From NCBI RefSeq assembly GCF_017165765.1, contig NZ_JAFGZD010000008.1:62001-126000 (forward strand): a stretch of 64,000 bases of DNA. Direction: 5' to 3'. The notes beneath the pieces are model-generated. The model ran no database searches. It saw only the letters and a program-made list of their open reading frames with translations, and was not told the origin of the DNA. Origin of the DNA: Pseudomonas capsici (GTDB lineage Bacteria > Pseudomonadota > Gammaproteobacteria > Pseudomonadales > Pseudomonadaceae). A program made the translations under genes and the position numbers. Shown piece after piece: positions 51,461 through 61,090 of the stretch (positions are counted from its first letter, which is position 1; the number at the start of each line of letters is the position of its first letter).

Positions 51461-52492
51461 TTATAGGGTCTGCGAAACCTTCTTGAACACCTCTTCTGGC
51501 ACCCAGCCCTTCCAGTCAGCCGTATGGTTGCGCAAGTAATAAAGAGCCGCCTGCTCGGGGGTTTCCTTGTTGGCCACCATTCGTGTGGCCAACGCCCGGA
51601 TGGTATCGGTGCCTACGAACATCGACTTCAGAAAAGGAATGACTGTCGGATTCTCTTTGGCGAACTTGGCCGATGTGTATTTATTGAGGGAAATATCTGT
51701 ATACGCACATGCTTGCCGACTTCCAGTACCTTCCTTGAATTGAGCAAGACTTTCTTTGATCGCCTCCCAGCAGGCCTCGCTGTAAGCAGGCTCCTCAAGG
51801 CGTGTGAGAGCCAATTCCCCCATCAGAGGGCTGGGATCCCAGTAATAGGTCATGAAGGGTTGCCCCTTCCTGTAAGCGGAAGTAATAGCAGTATTGAGCT
51901 CAGACTCAGATTTGAGTTCAACTGGCGTGAAAGAGTCGTCGACTCCATACGTGGCCATTTTGATCAGGTTGATTTCCCGACACGCCCAACTACTGATGCA
52001 ATTTAACCAGGTCGCCTTGCCCGACTCCGACGCCTGCTTGAATACCTCGGCATATTTGGGAAGATCTTCGACCCTTTTCAGATCAGGCGTAACAGGCTTT
52101 ATTCCTCGCTTGGCATCACCTTTGATCATATAGGTAGGTACATAGAATGCCTGCGTAAGACGCTCATAAGTGGGGCCAAAATCGAGGATGGATTTCTTTG
52201 CCTTCTGATCCTCTACCCACTGGGGCATGAGTGAGGTAAACATTTCCATATTGATATCGATGTTGCCCGTTTCCATTGCTTTTTGCATTTGCGGGATATC
52301 AAGGCTCACCGACTCTACGTTCAGACCGTATCCATGCTTGAGGATGTACATGGCAATTTGGTTATCGATCTGGATATTCTCCCAGCCACCATCATAGAAC
52401 CGGACGGTTCGGGCCTCGGGCGCTGCAAAAGCCAAGTGAGATGTCAGGCTTAATAAAAGGCATAGTGCAGTATGTACAAACATTGAAGGCAT
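51461..52492 (-). CDS. ABC-type quaternary-amine (glycine betaine/carnitine/choline) substrate-binding protein, OpuAC family
   Basis: The 343-residue periplasmic protein has a signal peptide (about 1-23, ending LAFAAPEA). The mature start RTVRFYDGGWENIQIDNQIA and the later TYYWDPSPLMGELALTRLEE are OpuAC/ProX-like; this family cages quaternary ammonium groups with aromatic residues. It starts 10 bp after the PKS stop with AGGAG upstream, so it belongs to the same transcript. No permease or ATPase gene lies nearby, so it must borrow another transporter or act as a stand-alone binder. The context suggests it handles the cluster's product or precursor. Confidence 0.85.
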   Translation of the reverse strand: MPSMFVHTALCLLLSLTSHLAFAAPEARTVRFYDGGWENIQIDNQIAMYILKHGYGLNVESVSLDIPQMQKAMETGNIDINMEMFTSLMPQWVEDQKAKKSILDFGPTYERLTQAFYVPTYMIKGDAKRGIKPVTPDLKRVEDLPKYAEVFKQASESGKATWLNCISSWACREINLIKMATYGVDDSFTPVELKSESELNTAITSAYRKGQPFMTYYWDPSPLMGELALTRLEEPAYSEACWEAIKESLAQFKEGTGSRQACAYTDISLNKYTSAKFAKENPTVIPFLKSMFVGTDTIRALATRMVANKETPEQAALYYLRNHTADWKGWVPEEVFKKVSQTL

Positions 52493-52502
52493 TTGAATAC
52501 TC

Positions 52503-55500
52503 CTATTGATAGACGGTTTCTGCTGAATGTGTCATCCCTGCATGTGTAACGTCGGCAAGTGTTTCCACTACGATGTCGACAATCAGGTCACGCTGTCCCT
52601 CGACAAAGTAGTGATCCCCAGCGCAGAAGACAGACTTGAATGCATCGCTCGTATGCTCACGCCAACTGGTGATATGCACGCCAGTAGCATACGGGTCGAT
52701 CCGCCCACCAATCGAAGTAATGGGCACGGCAAGACGCGGGTGTGTCTCGTACAAGTATGTGTTATTTATTTCATAGTCCGCTTTTATAATCGGAAGCATC
52801 AAGTCACGCATTTCAGCATCGTCGAACAGGGCTTGATTATTGGCAAAGTTCATTTCCTTGAGCATGGCAATAAGGTCTTCGTCATCATCCTTTGCCACGA
52901 GCTCGCTATCCGACTCATAGTTGAACTGCTGCACGTCGGAAGCGAATTGATGCTCATTGTAGAAGTGTGGTGCCCGACTCCCTGCAAGAATAAGATGGCG
53001 AGGATGCAGGTTGTGGGCACTGGTCAGACGCTGGGCTACCTCGAACGCCTGCACACCGCCAAGACACAGACCGAAGAATGCAAACGGCCGATCCAGATAA
53101 GGGAGCAAATCGGGAGTCAGGTTATTCACCAACTCTTCCATACTGGTGTATGACTTTTCTCTGAGACGAGCATTACGACCGGGTAATTGCAGCAGGCAAA
53201 GCTCGATATGATCTGGCAGTCGGTCCGCCCAGCCTTTAAATACTGCCGGCCCACCGCCGGCATAAGGGAAGCAGAACAAGCGAAGCCGGGCTTCTGGTCT
53301 AGGAACAGGAATAACCACACAGTCAGATGTCTGCACATCTTCCATGGTGGGAGAGCCAGTCTTATTGACGTCGCTTGAATTGCCCGAGCGAGTCTTTTCA
53401 ATGTGATCAAGTACAAAGTCACCAATATCATTGAGCGTCGCACCAACGATAAGACTGTCCAGAGGAAAGTTGATACCCAGCACTTTCAGACTGTTGCGAA
53501 ATTCAACAGTCATCAATGAGTCAAACCCCATCAAAGTAAGCGACTTGTCCACTGGACTTGCGCAGGCATCAAGACCACCCGCCACGCGTGCCGCAACGGA
53601 CCTCAGCTTATCCATGATGAACGCCTGTGCCTGCTCGCCATCTACCAACATCACAGCCTCCAGAAAAGGCACGGCGTCCTTCTCCACCATCGCCGTCTCC
53701 GTTGAGTGCTGGGTATTGACAAGTGAGAGATATGGCCAATCTCCAGGCTGTAAATGTGCCTTGTAGGGCGACCAGTCGATCGGTGCCAGTCCCATGACAC
53801 CTTGTGCATGCAAGTTATCCCACAACTTGCGCAAACCGACTTTCGCGGGAATATAATTGACACCCAATGCTGAAAGGCGCTTTTTGAAAACAGTATCGAC
53901 CCTACTGGCCATGCCTTCGGACGACCATGGTCCCCACGCAATGCTTAATCCAGGTAATCCGGCATTGACGCGGTTTTCCATAATCGCGTCCATTGCACTA
54001 TTGGCAGCAACATAATTCGCCTGCCCCTTGAATCCCAGCGAAGCGCTGATTGACGAGAAGCCGATGAAGAAGTCCAGCGCATGGTCGCGAGTGACATGGT
54101 CCAGCACGCGGGTGCCCTGCAGTTTCGGTAACAAAACATTTTTCAGGGAAGATGCACTCAGTTTCGACAGAACAGCGTCCTCCACTGTTCCCGCCAACTG
54201 CATTACACCTCGCAATGGCCATTTCAGAGCACCGATGCAAGACGTCAGAGATTCAATGGCCTCACTGGATGAAATGTCCAAAGGCAGATAGTTGATATCC
54301 ACCCCCTGGCTTTTGAATGCGCTCAACATCGTCGAGCCAGCAGTTTTCAGCGGTGTGCGCCCGACAACCACCAAATGACGAGCACCTTTTTCCACTAACC
54401 ATGCAAGGACTTCCTGTCCAAGCCCACCCAATCCACCTGCGACCAGATAGGTCGCATCTGGATTTATCGATACGGACCTCGATTTTGCTGGCGACACCTC
54501 CATGAGTCTGGGCACATGGATGCCTGAATGGCGAATCGCGAATTGATCTTCCAATCCCTTCGCAAGAATCAATTGCGATACCAGAAGCAAGTCGGCACCG
54601 ACATCTCCGGAGGTCAGCGGGAGGTCTATGAAACCACCCCAGCCAGTCGGCTCTTCCTGTGCGATCACTTTGGCGAGTCCCCAGAGCGTAGCCTGGGAAA
54701 CGTGAATCGACGAAGGCGAGGAACGTACGTTGACGGCACCACGAGTCACGATCCAGAACTTGGCTGCATCCAGTCTGGGAGTAGCAGTCATTGCCTGCAG
54801 GGTGGCCACTGCGCTATAGAGCCCGGTACACAGGGATCCTGAGTCATTGTTATCTATCGAATGATCGTATACGGGTGACTGATCGCTGGCTCCGAGGTGA
54901 ACGACGCCTCGAAGCGGGAGTTCCACAGAAACTGGTAATGATAGAAACACTTCATTGATATCTGAGGGAGAGTCGGATCTGATGTGCCAGATACGGGGTG
55001 AGATCTGTCGGCAATCGCTCGCAAATATAGCGTGGACCAAATGCTCGTCGCTGTTTGACAACCCTTTGTGAATACTCTTGACGAGTTCTTTGGTGCCACC
55101 AATAAACAACCAGACTCCAGGAGAGTGCTGGTCGTTACGGGTTGTAGGCGTCTTGAATGGATATTCCACCCAGTCCACAGCTGTAGCCCACTGAGGTTCT
55201 GCCGGGACACGAGGGCCAATCCAGTGATGTGAACGCTGGAACGGGTAGCCTGGGGTATTTATACGTGTCGAGGTAGCTCCCTCAAGAAGGGTCTGCCAAT
55301 CAAGTTCGACCCCGGCCTCAAACAAACGCCCAGCACTACCGAGTATTTGCTCACGATCAGCGACCTTGCTGCTCAGACTCGCAATCCAGGTGGTCTGGTC
55401 GGCGTCGTCATGCTTCAGACAGGCCGCTCCAATTGTCGAAAGCACAGCTTTGGGTCCGATTTCCAGAAAAGTCCTGCCGCCTTTTCTGAATGCACTTTGG

Positions 55501-57881
55501 ATGCAATCCATGAAGCGTACAGGCTGACGAACATGATCCAGCCAGTACTCTGAAGTCAGCAGACGCTCTGTCGCCATCTCCCCACTGACATTGCTGACTA
55601 GTGAATAGCGGGGCGTCGACATACTGATACCTTCCAGTACGGAAGCAAAAGGTACCAGCATCGGCTCCATCAATTCGGAATGAAACGCATGGGAAACATT
55701 GAGCCGTATGTACTTGACTCCCATGCCATCGAGCACGGCGTAAAGTTTGTCCAATTCACTCAGAGCACCGGAAACCACCAGATTGCTCGGTGCATTAATG
55801 GCCGCAATACTCAAATCAATCGCATGCTGGGCCAGCAACGTCTTTGTCTCATCATGCGTCAGAGTGATAGCAGACATTCCACCATCTTGAGGAAGAGCCT
55901 GCATGAGACGCCCCCGCTCGGCAACCAGCCTCATACCATCTTCCAGACTGAACACACCTCCCACACAAGCCGCCGCAAATTCTCCAAGACTGTGCCCCAG
56001 GAGAATATCGGGCACGACACCAAAGCTCAGCCATACCTGTGCAAGGGAATACTCCAATGCAAACAATGCAGGTTGTGCGTAGCGTGTCTGATCTATAAGC
56101 CTGGAGTCGTCACCGGGAGCAGGAAAAAGGATCGAGAGCAGGGACACTCCCATGCAGGTTTGCCCGATAGCGTTACAGCGATCAATGGATGCCCGGAAGA
56201 CTTCGTTGTGCTGGTACAGGTTTTTTCCCATGTCAGGAAACTGCGCACCCTGCCCTGTGAATACAAATACCAGTTCAGCCTCACTGGCAGGGTCAACCCA
56301 ATGAATATCCTTGTCTTCCTGGCGGAGTTTTGTAAGAAGGGATTCCGCTTGGCCAGCCGACACGGCGTATCGATAGGGGAACTCTGCCCGCCCGACACGA
56401 GCGCTATAACACATGTCGCGCAACGATAACGCCGAAGAGTGCTCCAGCATTCCCCGGTACTGATTGATGAGTTCTGTCAGGGCATTTCGATCTTTTGCAC
56501 AAAGAGCCAGAAGACGGGGTGCGTCGATCTCGTCCGGAGAAGCAGCCGACGTCTGAGGGGCCTCCTCAAGAATGACATGAGCGTTCGTTCCCCCGACCCC
56601 GAATGAACTGACACCTGCCCGACGAGGTGAATCAGAGGATTGCCACGGAAGCGTATGAGCACTGATAGAAAATGGACTGCCATCAAAATGGATGTTTTTA
56701 TTGGGATTGGTAAAGTGCAGTGTTGCGGGAATTGTCCGGTGCTTGAGCGCCAATACGGTCTTGATAAAACCGGCGACGCCAGCGGCAGCGATGAGATGGC
56801 CAATATTGGTTTTTACCGCACCCAGTACACAACTGTTTGTCCCTGCACCATGCTTAGTGAATACATCCGTCAGGGCTTTGAACTCAATCGGATCGCCCAA
56901 AGGCGTGCCTGTCCCATGGGTCTCCACGAAATCGATAGTCGCAGCGCTCACCTCCGCATTTTCCAGCGCCCACTCAATAACCTGAGACTGTCCTTGAGAA
57001 CTGGGGGCCGCAAAGCTGACCTTCCTCGAACCATCGTTGTTGATGGCCGCCCCCTTGATTACCGCCTGAATGGAGTCGCCAGCTTCCAATGCGTCGGAAA
57101 GCCTCTTGAGAGTGACAAGCCCTGCTCCGCTACCAAAGATGGTGCCTTGTGCGGATGAGTCAAAGGCACGGCAATGCCCATCCGGTGACTGGATCATTCC
57201 TTCCTGATAAAGATAACCGACGGCATGGGGAACCAGCACGGTCACCCCCCCAGCCAATGCAACATCACACTCCCCCAGAAGCAGACTTTGGCAAGCCATG
57301 TGAATCGATACCAGCGAAGTCGAGCACGCCGTCTGGATGTTTAGACCAGGACCACGCAGCCCCAATTTATAAGCAATTCGTGTCGACAGATAATCCTTGT
57401 CGTTACCCAACAAGTTCATGAAACCGGCACTACTGTCCAGAAAGCCTGTTTCACTGACATCTTCATCGCCCATAACGTTATCGTGAAGATATCCATTGCT
57501 GCCTCCGCCAGCGAAAACACCGATATTCAATGCCTCGCGATCCTTGCTTAACCCTGCTGCATCCAATGCCTCCCAAGCACACTCAAGCAGCAATCGATGT
57601 TGGGGATCGGTAATCGCGGCCTCGCGCGCCGACATCTCGAAGAAATCGGCATCAAACCTATCGACATTCTTCAAACGAGCCGTTGCTGCTACATAGTCTT
57701 CTCTATTGGCACGTTCAGCCGGAACGCCAGCTTCCAGCAAGGATCCCAGCGAAACAGACTCAATGGACTCGTGTCCCGAGACCAGATTCTCCCAGAACTG
57801 CTCAATGGAATCGGCCCCCGGGAATCGGCAGGCCATTGAAATGACCGCAATTTCATTTCCGTGATATTTGACTTCGCTCAT
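52503..57881 (-). CDS. Type I polyketide synthase, one module: KS-AT-KR-ACP-TE
   Basis: The 1792-residue protein (from the ATG at 57881; a TTG five codons earlier is also open, but GGGAG lies properly before the ATG) has these domains. KS (about 8-440): Cys186 in TACSTS, His322 and His362. AT (about 535-825): GHSLGE with Ser631, and HAFH at 731-734, the malonyl-CoA signature. KR with structural half (about 895-1360): VAGGLGGLG, Tyr1290 in GQANYVAAN, and a B-type VED in place of LDD (Asp1235). ACP: GFDSL with Ser1455. C-terminal thioesterase (about 1530-1775): GLCLG, with Cys1606 where Ser is usual, plus Asp1729 and GDHYF His1757. No DH, ER or MT is present. It would extend the upstream NRPS-bound aminoacyl unit by one malonate, reduce the keto group and release the product. 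Confidence 0.93.
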   Translation of the reverse strand: MSEVKYHGNEIAVISMACRFPGADSIEQFWENLVSGHESIESVSLGSLLEAGVPAERANREDYVAATARLKNVDRFDADFFEMSAREAAITDPQHRLLLECAWEALDAAGLSKDREALNIGVFAGGGSNGYLHDNVMGDEDVSETGFLDSSAGFMNLLGNDKDYLSTRIAYKLGLRGPGLNIQTACSTSLVSIHMACQSLLLGECDVALAGGVTVLVPHAVGYLYQEGMIQSPDGHCRAFDSSAQGTIFGSGAGLVTLKRLSDALEAGDSIQAVIKGAAINNDGSRKVSFAAPSSQGQSQVIEWALENAEVSAATIDFVETHGTGTPLGDPIEFKALTDVFTKHGAGTNSCVLGAVKTNIGHLIAAAGVAGFIKTVLALKHRTIPATLHFTNPNKNIHFDGSPFSISAHTLPWQSSDSPRRAGVSSFGVGGTNAHVILEEAPQTSAASPDEIDAPRLLALCAKDRNALTELINQYRGMLEHSSALSLRDMCYSARVGRAEFPYRYAVSAGQAESLLTKLRQEDKDIHWVDPASEAELVFVFTGQGAQFPDMGKNLYQHNEVFRASIDRCNAIGQTCMGVSLLSILFPAPGDDSRLIDQTRYAQPALFALEYSLAQVWLSFGVVPDILLGHSLGEFAAACVGGVFSLEDGMRLVAERGRLMQALPQDGGMSAITLTHDETKTLLAQHAIDLSIAAINAPSNLVVSGALSELDKLYAVLDGMGVKYIRLNVSHAFHSELMEPMLVPFASVLEGISMSTPRYSLVSNVSGEMATERLLTSEYWLDHVRQPVRFMDCIQSAFRKGGRTFLEIGPKAVLSTIGAACLKHDDADQTTWIASLSSKVADREQILGSAGRLFEAGVELDWQTLLEGATSTRINTPGYPFQRSHHWIGPRVPAEPQWATAVDWVEYPFKTPTTRNDQHSPGVWLFIGGTKELVKSIHKGLSNSDEHLVHAIFASDCRQISPRIWHIRSDSPSDINEVFLSLPVSVELPLRGVVHLGASDQSPVYDHSIDNNDSGSLCTGLYSAVATLQAMTATPRLDAAKFWIVTRGAVNVRSSPSSIHVSQATLWGLAKVIAQEEPTGWGGFIDLPLTSGDVGADLLLVSQLILAKGLEDQFAIRHSGIHVPRLMEVSPAKSRSVSINPDATYLVAGGLGGLGQEVLAWLVEKGARHLVVVGRTPLKTAGSTMLSAFKSQGVDINYLPLDISSSEAIESLTSCIGALKWPLRGVMQLAGTVEDAVLSKLSASSLKNVLLPKLQGTRVLDHVTRDHALDFFIGFSSISASLGFKGQANYVAANSAMDAIMENRVNAGLPGLSIAWGPWSSEGMASRVDTVFKKRLSALGVNYIPAKVGLRKLWDNLHAQGVMGLAPIDWSPYKAHLQPGDWPYLSLVNTQHSTETAMVEKDAVPFLEAVMLVDGEQAQAFIMDKLRSVAARVAGGLDACASPVDKSLTLMGFDSLMTVEFRNSLKVLGINFPLDSLIVGATLNDIGDFVLDHIEKTRSGNSSDVNKTGSPTMEDVQTSDCVVIPVPRPEARLRLFCFPYAGGGPAVFKGWADRLPDHIELCLLQLPGRNARLREKSYTSMEELVNNLTPDLLPYLDRPFAFFGLCLGGVQAFEVAQRLTSAHNLHPRHLILAGSRAPHFYNEHQFASDVQQFNYESDSELVAKDDDEDLIAMLKEMNFANNQALFDDAEMRDLMLPIIKADYEINNTYLYETHPRLAVPITSIGGRIDPYATGVHITSWREHTSDAFKSVFCAGDHYFVEGQRDLIVDIVVETLADVTHAGMTHSAETVYQ

Positions 57882-57923
57882 CCTGTTATCTCCCAAACTG
57901 ATAGTGCCCTGGATACACGCCGC

Positions 57924-60900
57924 CTAAAGCTGCTTGAGGCGTTTACGAGCCGCAGATTGAATGGCGGCGCTCCTGCGTTTCACACTGGAGGGAGGGGGCG
58001 AATTCAGGGACGATGAGTCGTCCAATCCCCGCTTTTTGTTTATCAGACGCACCTGAGCATCAATGCTGCTTTCCTCGAACAACTCAGACACCTGAAGACT
58101 CAATCCAAAGACATCATTCAATCTTCTCGTCAGATTGACGATGAGCAGAGAAGAGCCTCCTTGCGCGAAGAAACTTTTCTCTGGGTGCACTGAAGAGGTC
58201 ATCAGAATGTCGGACCATATCCGCGATATTCGCTGTTTGATCGAAAGTTGCGGATCGTCTGCCTGCAATGCCGAGGGTTGAGTCTGAGGCACCAGGCGCT
58301 CAAGAGCTGCGACATCCAGCTTGCCGTTGAATGTCAGTGGAAAACGATCCAGAAAAACAAAATGAGCGGGAATCATGTAAGAGGGAACATGGGTTCGAAG
58401 AGACTCCTTAAGTCTTTCGATAACATCTTGCAGAACGGCAATATCCCCGACTTCCCGAACGGGTGATTGCTCGACAGAAACACTATCGCTTGCAGGTCGA
58501 GGCTCAAAAGAGGGGTCCAGACTGTCGGGTGGTCCCACAAATATGTCCATCATTCCAGCAGGAAGACTATCGCTCCAGCGTATCCTGGCCTGTCGATGAT
58601 GCCTTGAAGCCCACTGACGGATATATTCTGGATCGCAAGCGTCGCCGGAAATGACGGAAGAAGAACTTTCGGAAAGTTGAAGATCCAGACTGATACGGGC
58701 GTTTGGAACACCTGACAGCACAAATGCCGAAGGAGCCGATGCCAGCCATTGATCCAGCGACTGTTCACGGAGACGCTCATCCCGATACGAAAAGCGTGGA
58801 ACGGGCTTTAACGTCATTCGTTCATCTGCATCCAGCCGTATGATGACGTCATAACGATAGCGCGTCATTTCATCGCTACCCTGCCCGCCCCGCAACTCCG
58901 TCTCTACGTTGACGACCCGCTCAAGCGTATATGCCAAATGCCTGATTTGCAGAGGGTCCAGCCACAACTCCCCTTCTCCAATCACAGGAAGTGCACGCTT
59001 CAACTTCTTGCGTGTCTGGCTCGTAGCAGCGGACAGAATATGTTTCAAAGAGGCACAGGGCACATCGCCGATTACAATAACACCGCCCTCTTTACAGCGT
59101 CCCGACGCTTTTTGAAGCACATCGACAAGATAGTCCCTGTCTGGAAAGTACTGAATGACCGAGTTCAGCAGCACGACATCGAAAGGTCCCTGCTCCAAAG
59201 CGTCAAGCTCATGAGCAGCCATCTTCACCACAGCACATGATGAACGGGGGCCTGTGATCGGATCGAGGCGTGATCGGGCGGACTCGACCGCCGCTTCAGA
59301 AGCATCGCAGCCCACATAATGGCGGATACCTCTTTCCAGCAACGTGGCTCCAGTCATCCCGATGCCACACCCTACATCCAGCACCGAATTATCTGAAAAT
59401 GCCATGACACGGGACGCTGTCGCTTCAACCCATTCACGCAAGTCGCTATCCGGGATCAACTCACCAGTAAAGCTTGAGGTGTAACCACTTTCGGCGCTGG
59501 CGACTTCATTTTTTCTTGCCGATAGATAAGCGGCTTCCCATACGTCGAGCCAGACACTGCTATCCGCATCACCCTGTCCGGACACTTTGCCGTCCAGAAC
59601 GATGCAGGCGGTCAATCTACGATCATCAGGGGCATGCTCGACAAGAGTGACGACCGATTGACTGACAAGGCCAGATTTATGAAGGGCAGACTCGACCTCG
59701 CCCGGCTCGATACGGTAACCGTTCAGTTTCAGTTGTCGGTCCTTTCTCCCCATGAAAATCAGAGAGCCATCGGACTGGCACCGTACCCGGTCGCCGGTAG
59801 AGTAGGCAGTTAAAATGCCGCTGCTTGAATCTGTTGTGTGGAATTTTTCCGCTGTCAGATCGTCACGATTGAAATAGCCAGCGCTGACCCCTGGGCCCTG
59901 GATCACAAGTTCGGGAGCTAGTGGATCGTCTGACGGATGCAACCGAAAGTGAGTTCCCGGCAATGGTTGACCGATGGGAACGCTTGTCGCTTCACCTGCA
60001 AAGTCACTGGCTTGCAGCCTGTGAAAGAAAGACCAGATCGTTGTTTCTGTCGGCCCATAGAGATTCCAGGCAGCCTGGGACAACTGGAAGATTTTTTCGC
60101 CAAGCTCAGTGGGTAATATTTCTCCTCCACATAAGGCACCCACGCAGCAGGTGCGCGGCCATCCGGCCTCGATCAAAAGCCGCCAAGTGGCAGGTGTAGC
60201 CTGAAACAAAGCCCTCTCACATTGATCAAGCAGCCTCGCAATCGATTGTCCGTCTCTGGCTTGCTGCTCACTGGCCAGATACAGCGTGCCACCGTGGGCA
60301 AGGGGCAGAAAAAACTCCAGGATAGAAATATCAAAACCGTAGGTCGTCGCGGATACAAGCGCCCCCCACGCAGAAAAATTGACCACCTCATTGATCGCAG
60401 ATAAAAAATAAGCAAGGTTTTGCCTGCGAACCATCACGCCCTTAGGGATTCCGGTCGAGCCTGACGTGAACAATATGTAAGCAAGAGAAAGATCGTCGAT
60501 AACCGGCTCAAAGGGCAGCCTGGTTTCACTCCAGTCGACACTCTCTATATTCAAAAACAACCCTACTGACCATCGGGAAAGATCGGCGGATTGGGATTTG
60601 ATTACAGCATCAAGGCCAGCCAGCCTGGAGATCAGCTCATTACGCTGTAATGGTGAGTCTGGAGGGAGAGGAACAAAAATAGCCCCGATAGAAAGAACTG
60701 CTGTTAATGCAATAATCAGGTCGCCCCCCCTTGGCAAGCAGATCCCAACCTTGCTCCCTACACCAATCCCCTCATGGATAAGATGCCTGGTGAGTGCTTT
60801 TCTTCGACAGGAAAGCTCTGCGTAGGTAACCGGTTGCCCTTGATACATGATCGCTATCTTTTCAGGGCACTGATCTGCCCACATGTCGATCCGGGCGACA

Positions 60901-60953
60901 AGATCCAGTGAGGCGGACGAACAATCAACGTGGCGTTTTTTCGGCTGCATCAT
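57924..60953 (-). CDS. NRPS starter module: adenylation domain interrupted by N-methyltransferase, plus PCP
   Basis: The 1009-residue protein begins directly with an A domain and has no condensation domain, so it acts as a loading module. A3 is FTSGSTGIPKG (162-172), A7 YSTGD (384-388) and A8 GRKDRQLKLNGYRIEPGEVE (402-421). The pocket residues are Asp208, Ile209, Leu212, Gln251, Leu274, Gly276, Leu298, Ile306, Trp307 and Lys878, i.e. DILQLGLIWK, the textbook glycine code. Between A8 and A9 (VPSYMIP, 856-862) sits a methyltransferase with VLDVGCGIG (524-532) and FDVVLLNSVIQYFPD, the form seen in NRPS N-methylating domains. The PCP carries Ser935 in FAQGGSSLL. The C-terminus ends in a basic tail (970-1009), perhaps for docking. 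The PKS gene follows after 42 bp. Confidence 0.92.
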   Translation of the reverse strand: MMQPKKRHVDCSSASLDLVARIDMWADQCPEKIAIMYQGQPVTYAELSCRRKALTRHLIHEGIGVGSKVGICLPRGGDLIIALTAVLSIGAIFVPLPPDSPLQRNELISRLAGLDAVIKSQSADLSRWSVGLFLNIESVDWSETRLPFEPVIDDLSLAYILFTSGSTGIPKGVMVRRQNLAYFLSAINEVVNFSAWGALVSATTYGFDISILEFFLPLAHGGTLYLASEQQARDGQSIARLLDQCERALFQATPATWRLLIEAGWPRTCCVGALCGGEILPTELGEKIFQLSQAAWNLYGPTETTIWSFFHRLQASDFAGEATSVPIGQPLPGTHFRLHPSDDPLAPELVIQGPGVSAGYFNRDDLTAEKFHTTDSSSGILTAYSTGDRVRCQSDGSLIFMGRKDRQLKLNGYRIEPGEVESALHKSGLVSQSVVTLVEHAPDDRRLTACIVLDGKVSGQGDADSSVWLDVWEAAYLSARKNEVASAESGYTSSFTGELIPDSDLREWVEATASRVMAFSDNSVLDVGCGIGMTGATLLERGIRHYVGCDASEAAVESARSRLDPITGPRSSCAVVKMAAHELDALEQGPFDVVLLNSVIQYFPDRDYLVDVLQKASGRCKEGGVIVIGDVPCASLKHILSAATSQTRKKLKRALPVIGEGELWLDPLQIRHLAYTLERVVNVETELRGGQGSDEMTRYRYDVIIRLDADERMTLKPVPRFSYRDERLREQSLDQWLASAPSAFVLSGVPNARISLDLQLSESSSSVISGDACDPEYIRQWASRHHRQARIRWSDSLPAGMMDIFVGPPDSLDPSFEPRPASDSVSVEQSPVREVGDIAVLQDVIERLKESLRTHVPSYMIPAHFVFLDRFPLTFNGKLDVAALERLVPQTQPSALQADDPQLSIKQRISRIWSDILMTSSVHPEKSFFAQGGSSLLIVNLTRRLNDVFGLSLQVSELFEESSIDAQVRLINKKRGLDDSSSLNSPPPSSVKRRSAAIQSAARKRLKQL

Positions 60954-61090
60954 TCCAAGAACTCCTTCTACCGTGATCGGTACATAGAATTAAAATGGTT
61001 ATGCATGCAGTGCTAAATGACGAGCTGGAACATTCAGCACAAGAACAATTAGCCTTCACTGAGTGAGGACAGTTGAACGGTAGATTCCAC
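60954..61090. other. Gap between transporter and NRPS genes
   Basis: These 137 bases are AT-rich and carry AAGGAG about 10 bases before the NRPS ATG. No terminator or gene is seen. It could hold an internal promoter, but I cannot point to a clear -35/-10 pair. Confidence 0.4.

Noticed and set aside
52503..60953. Tetramic acid or diketide-amide product, as from other NRPS-PKS hybrids
   Set aside because: Tetramate formation needs the beta-ketone kept; this PKS has a KR with complete NADPH and catalytic motifs, and there is no C domain to build an amide.
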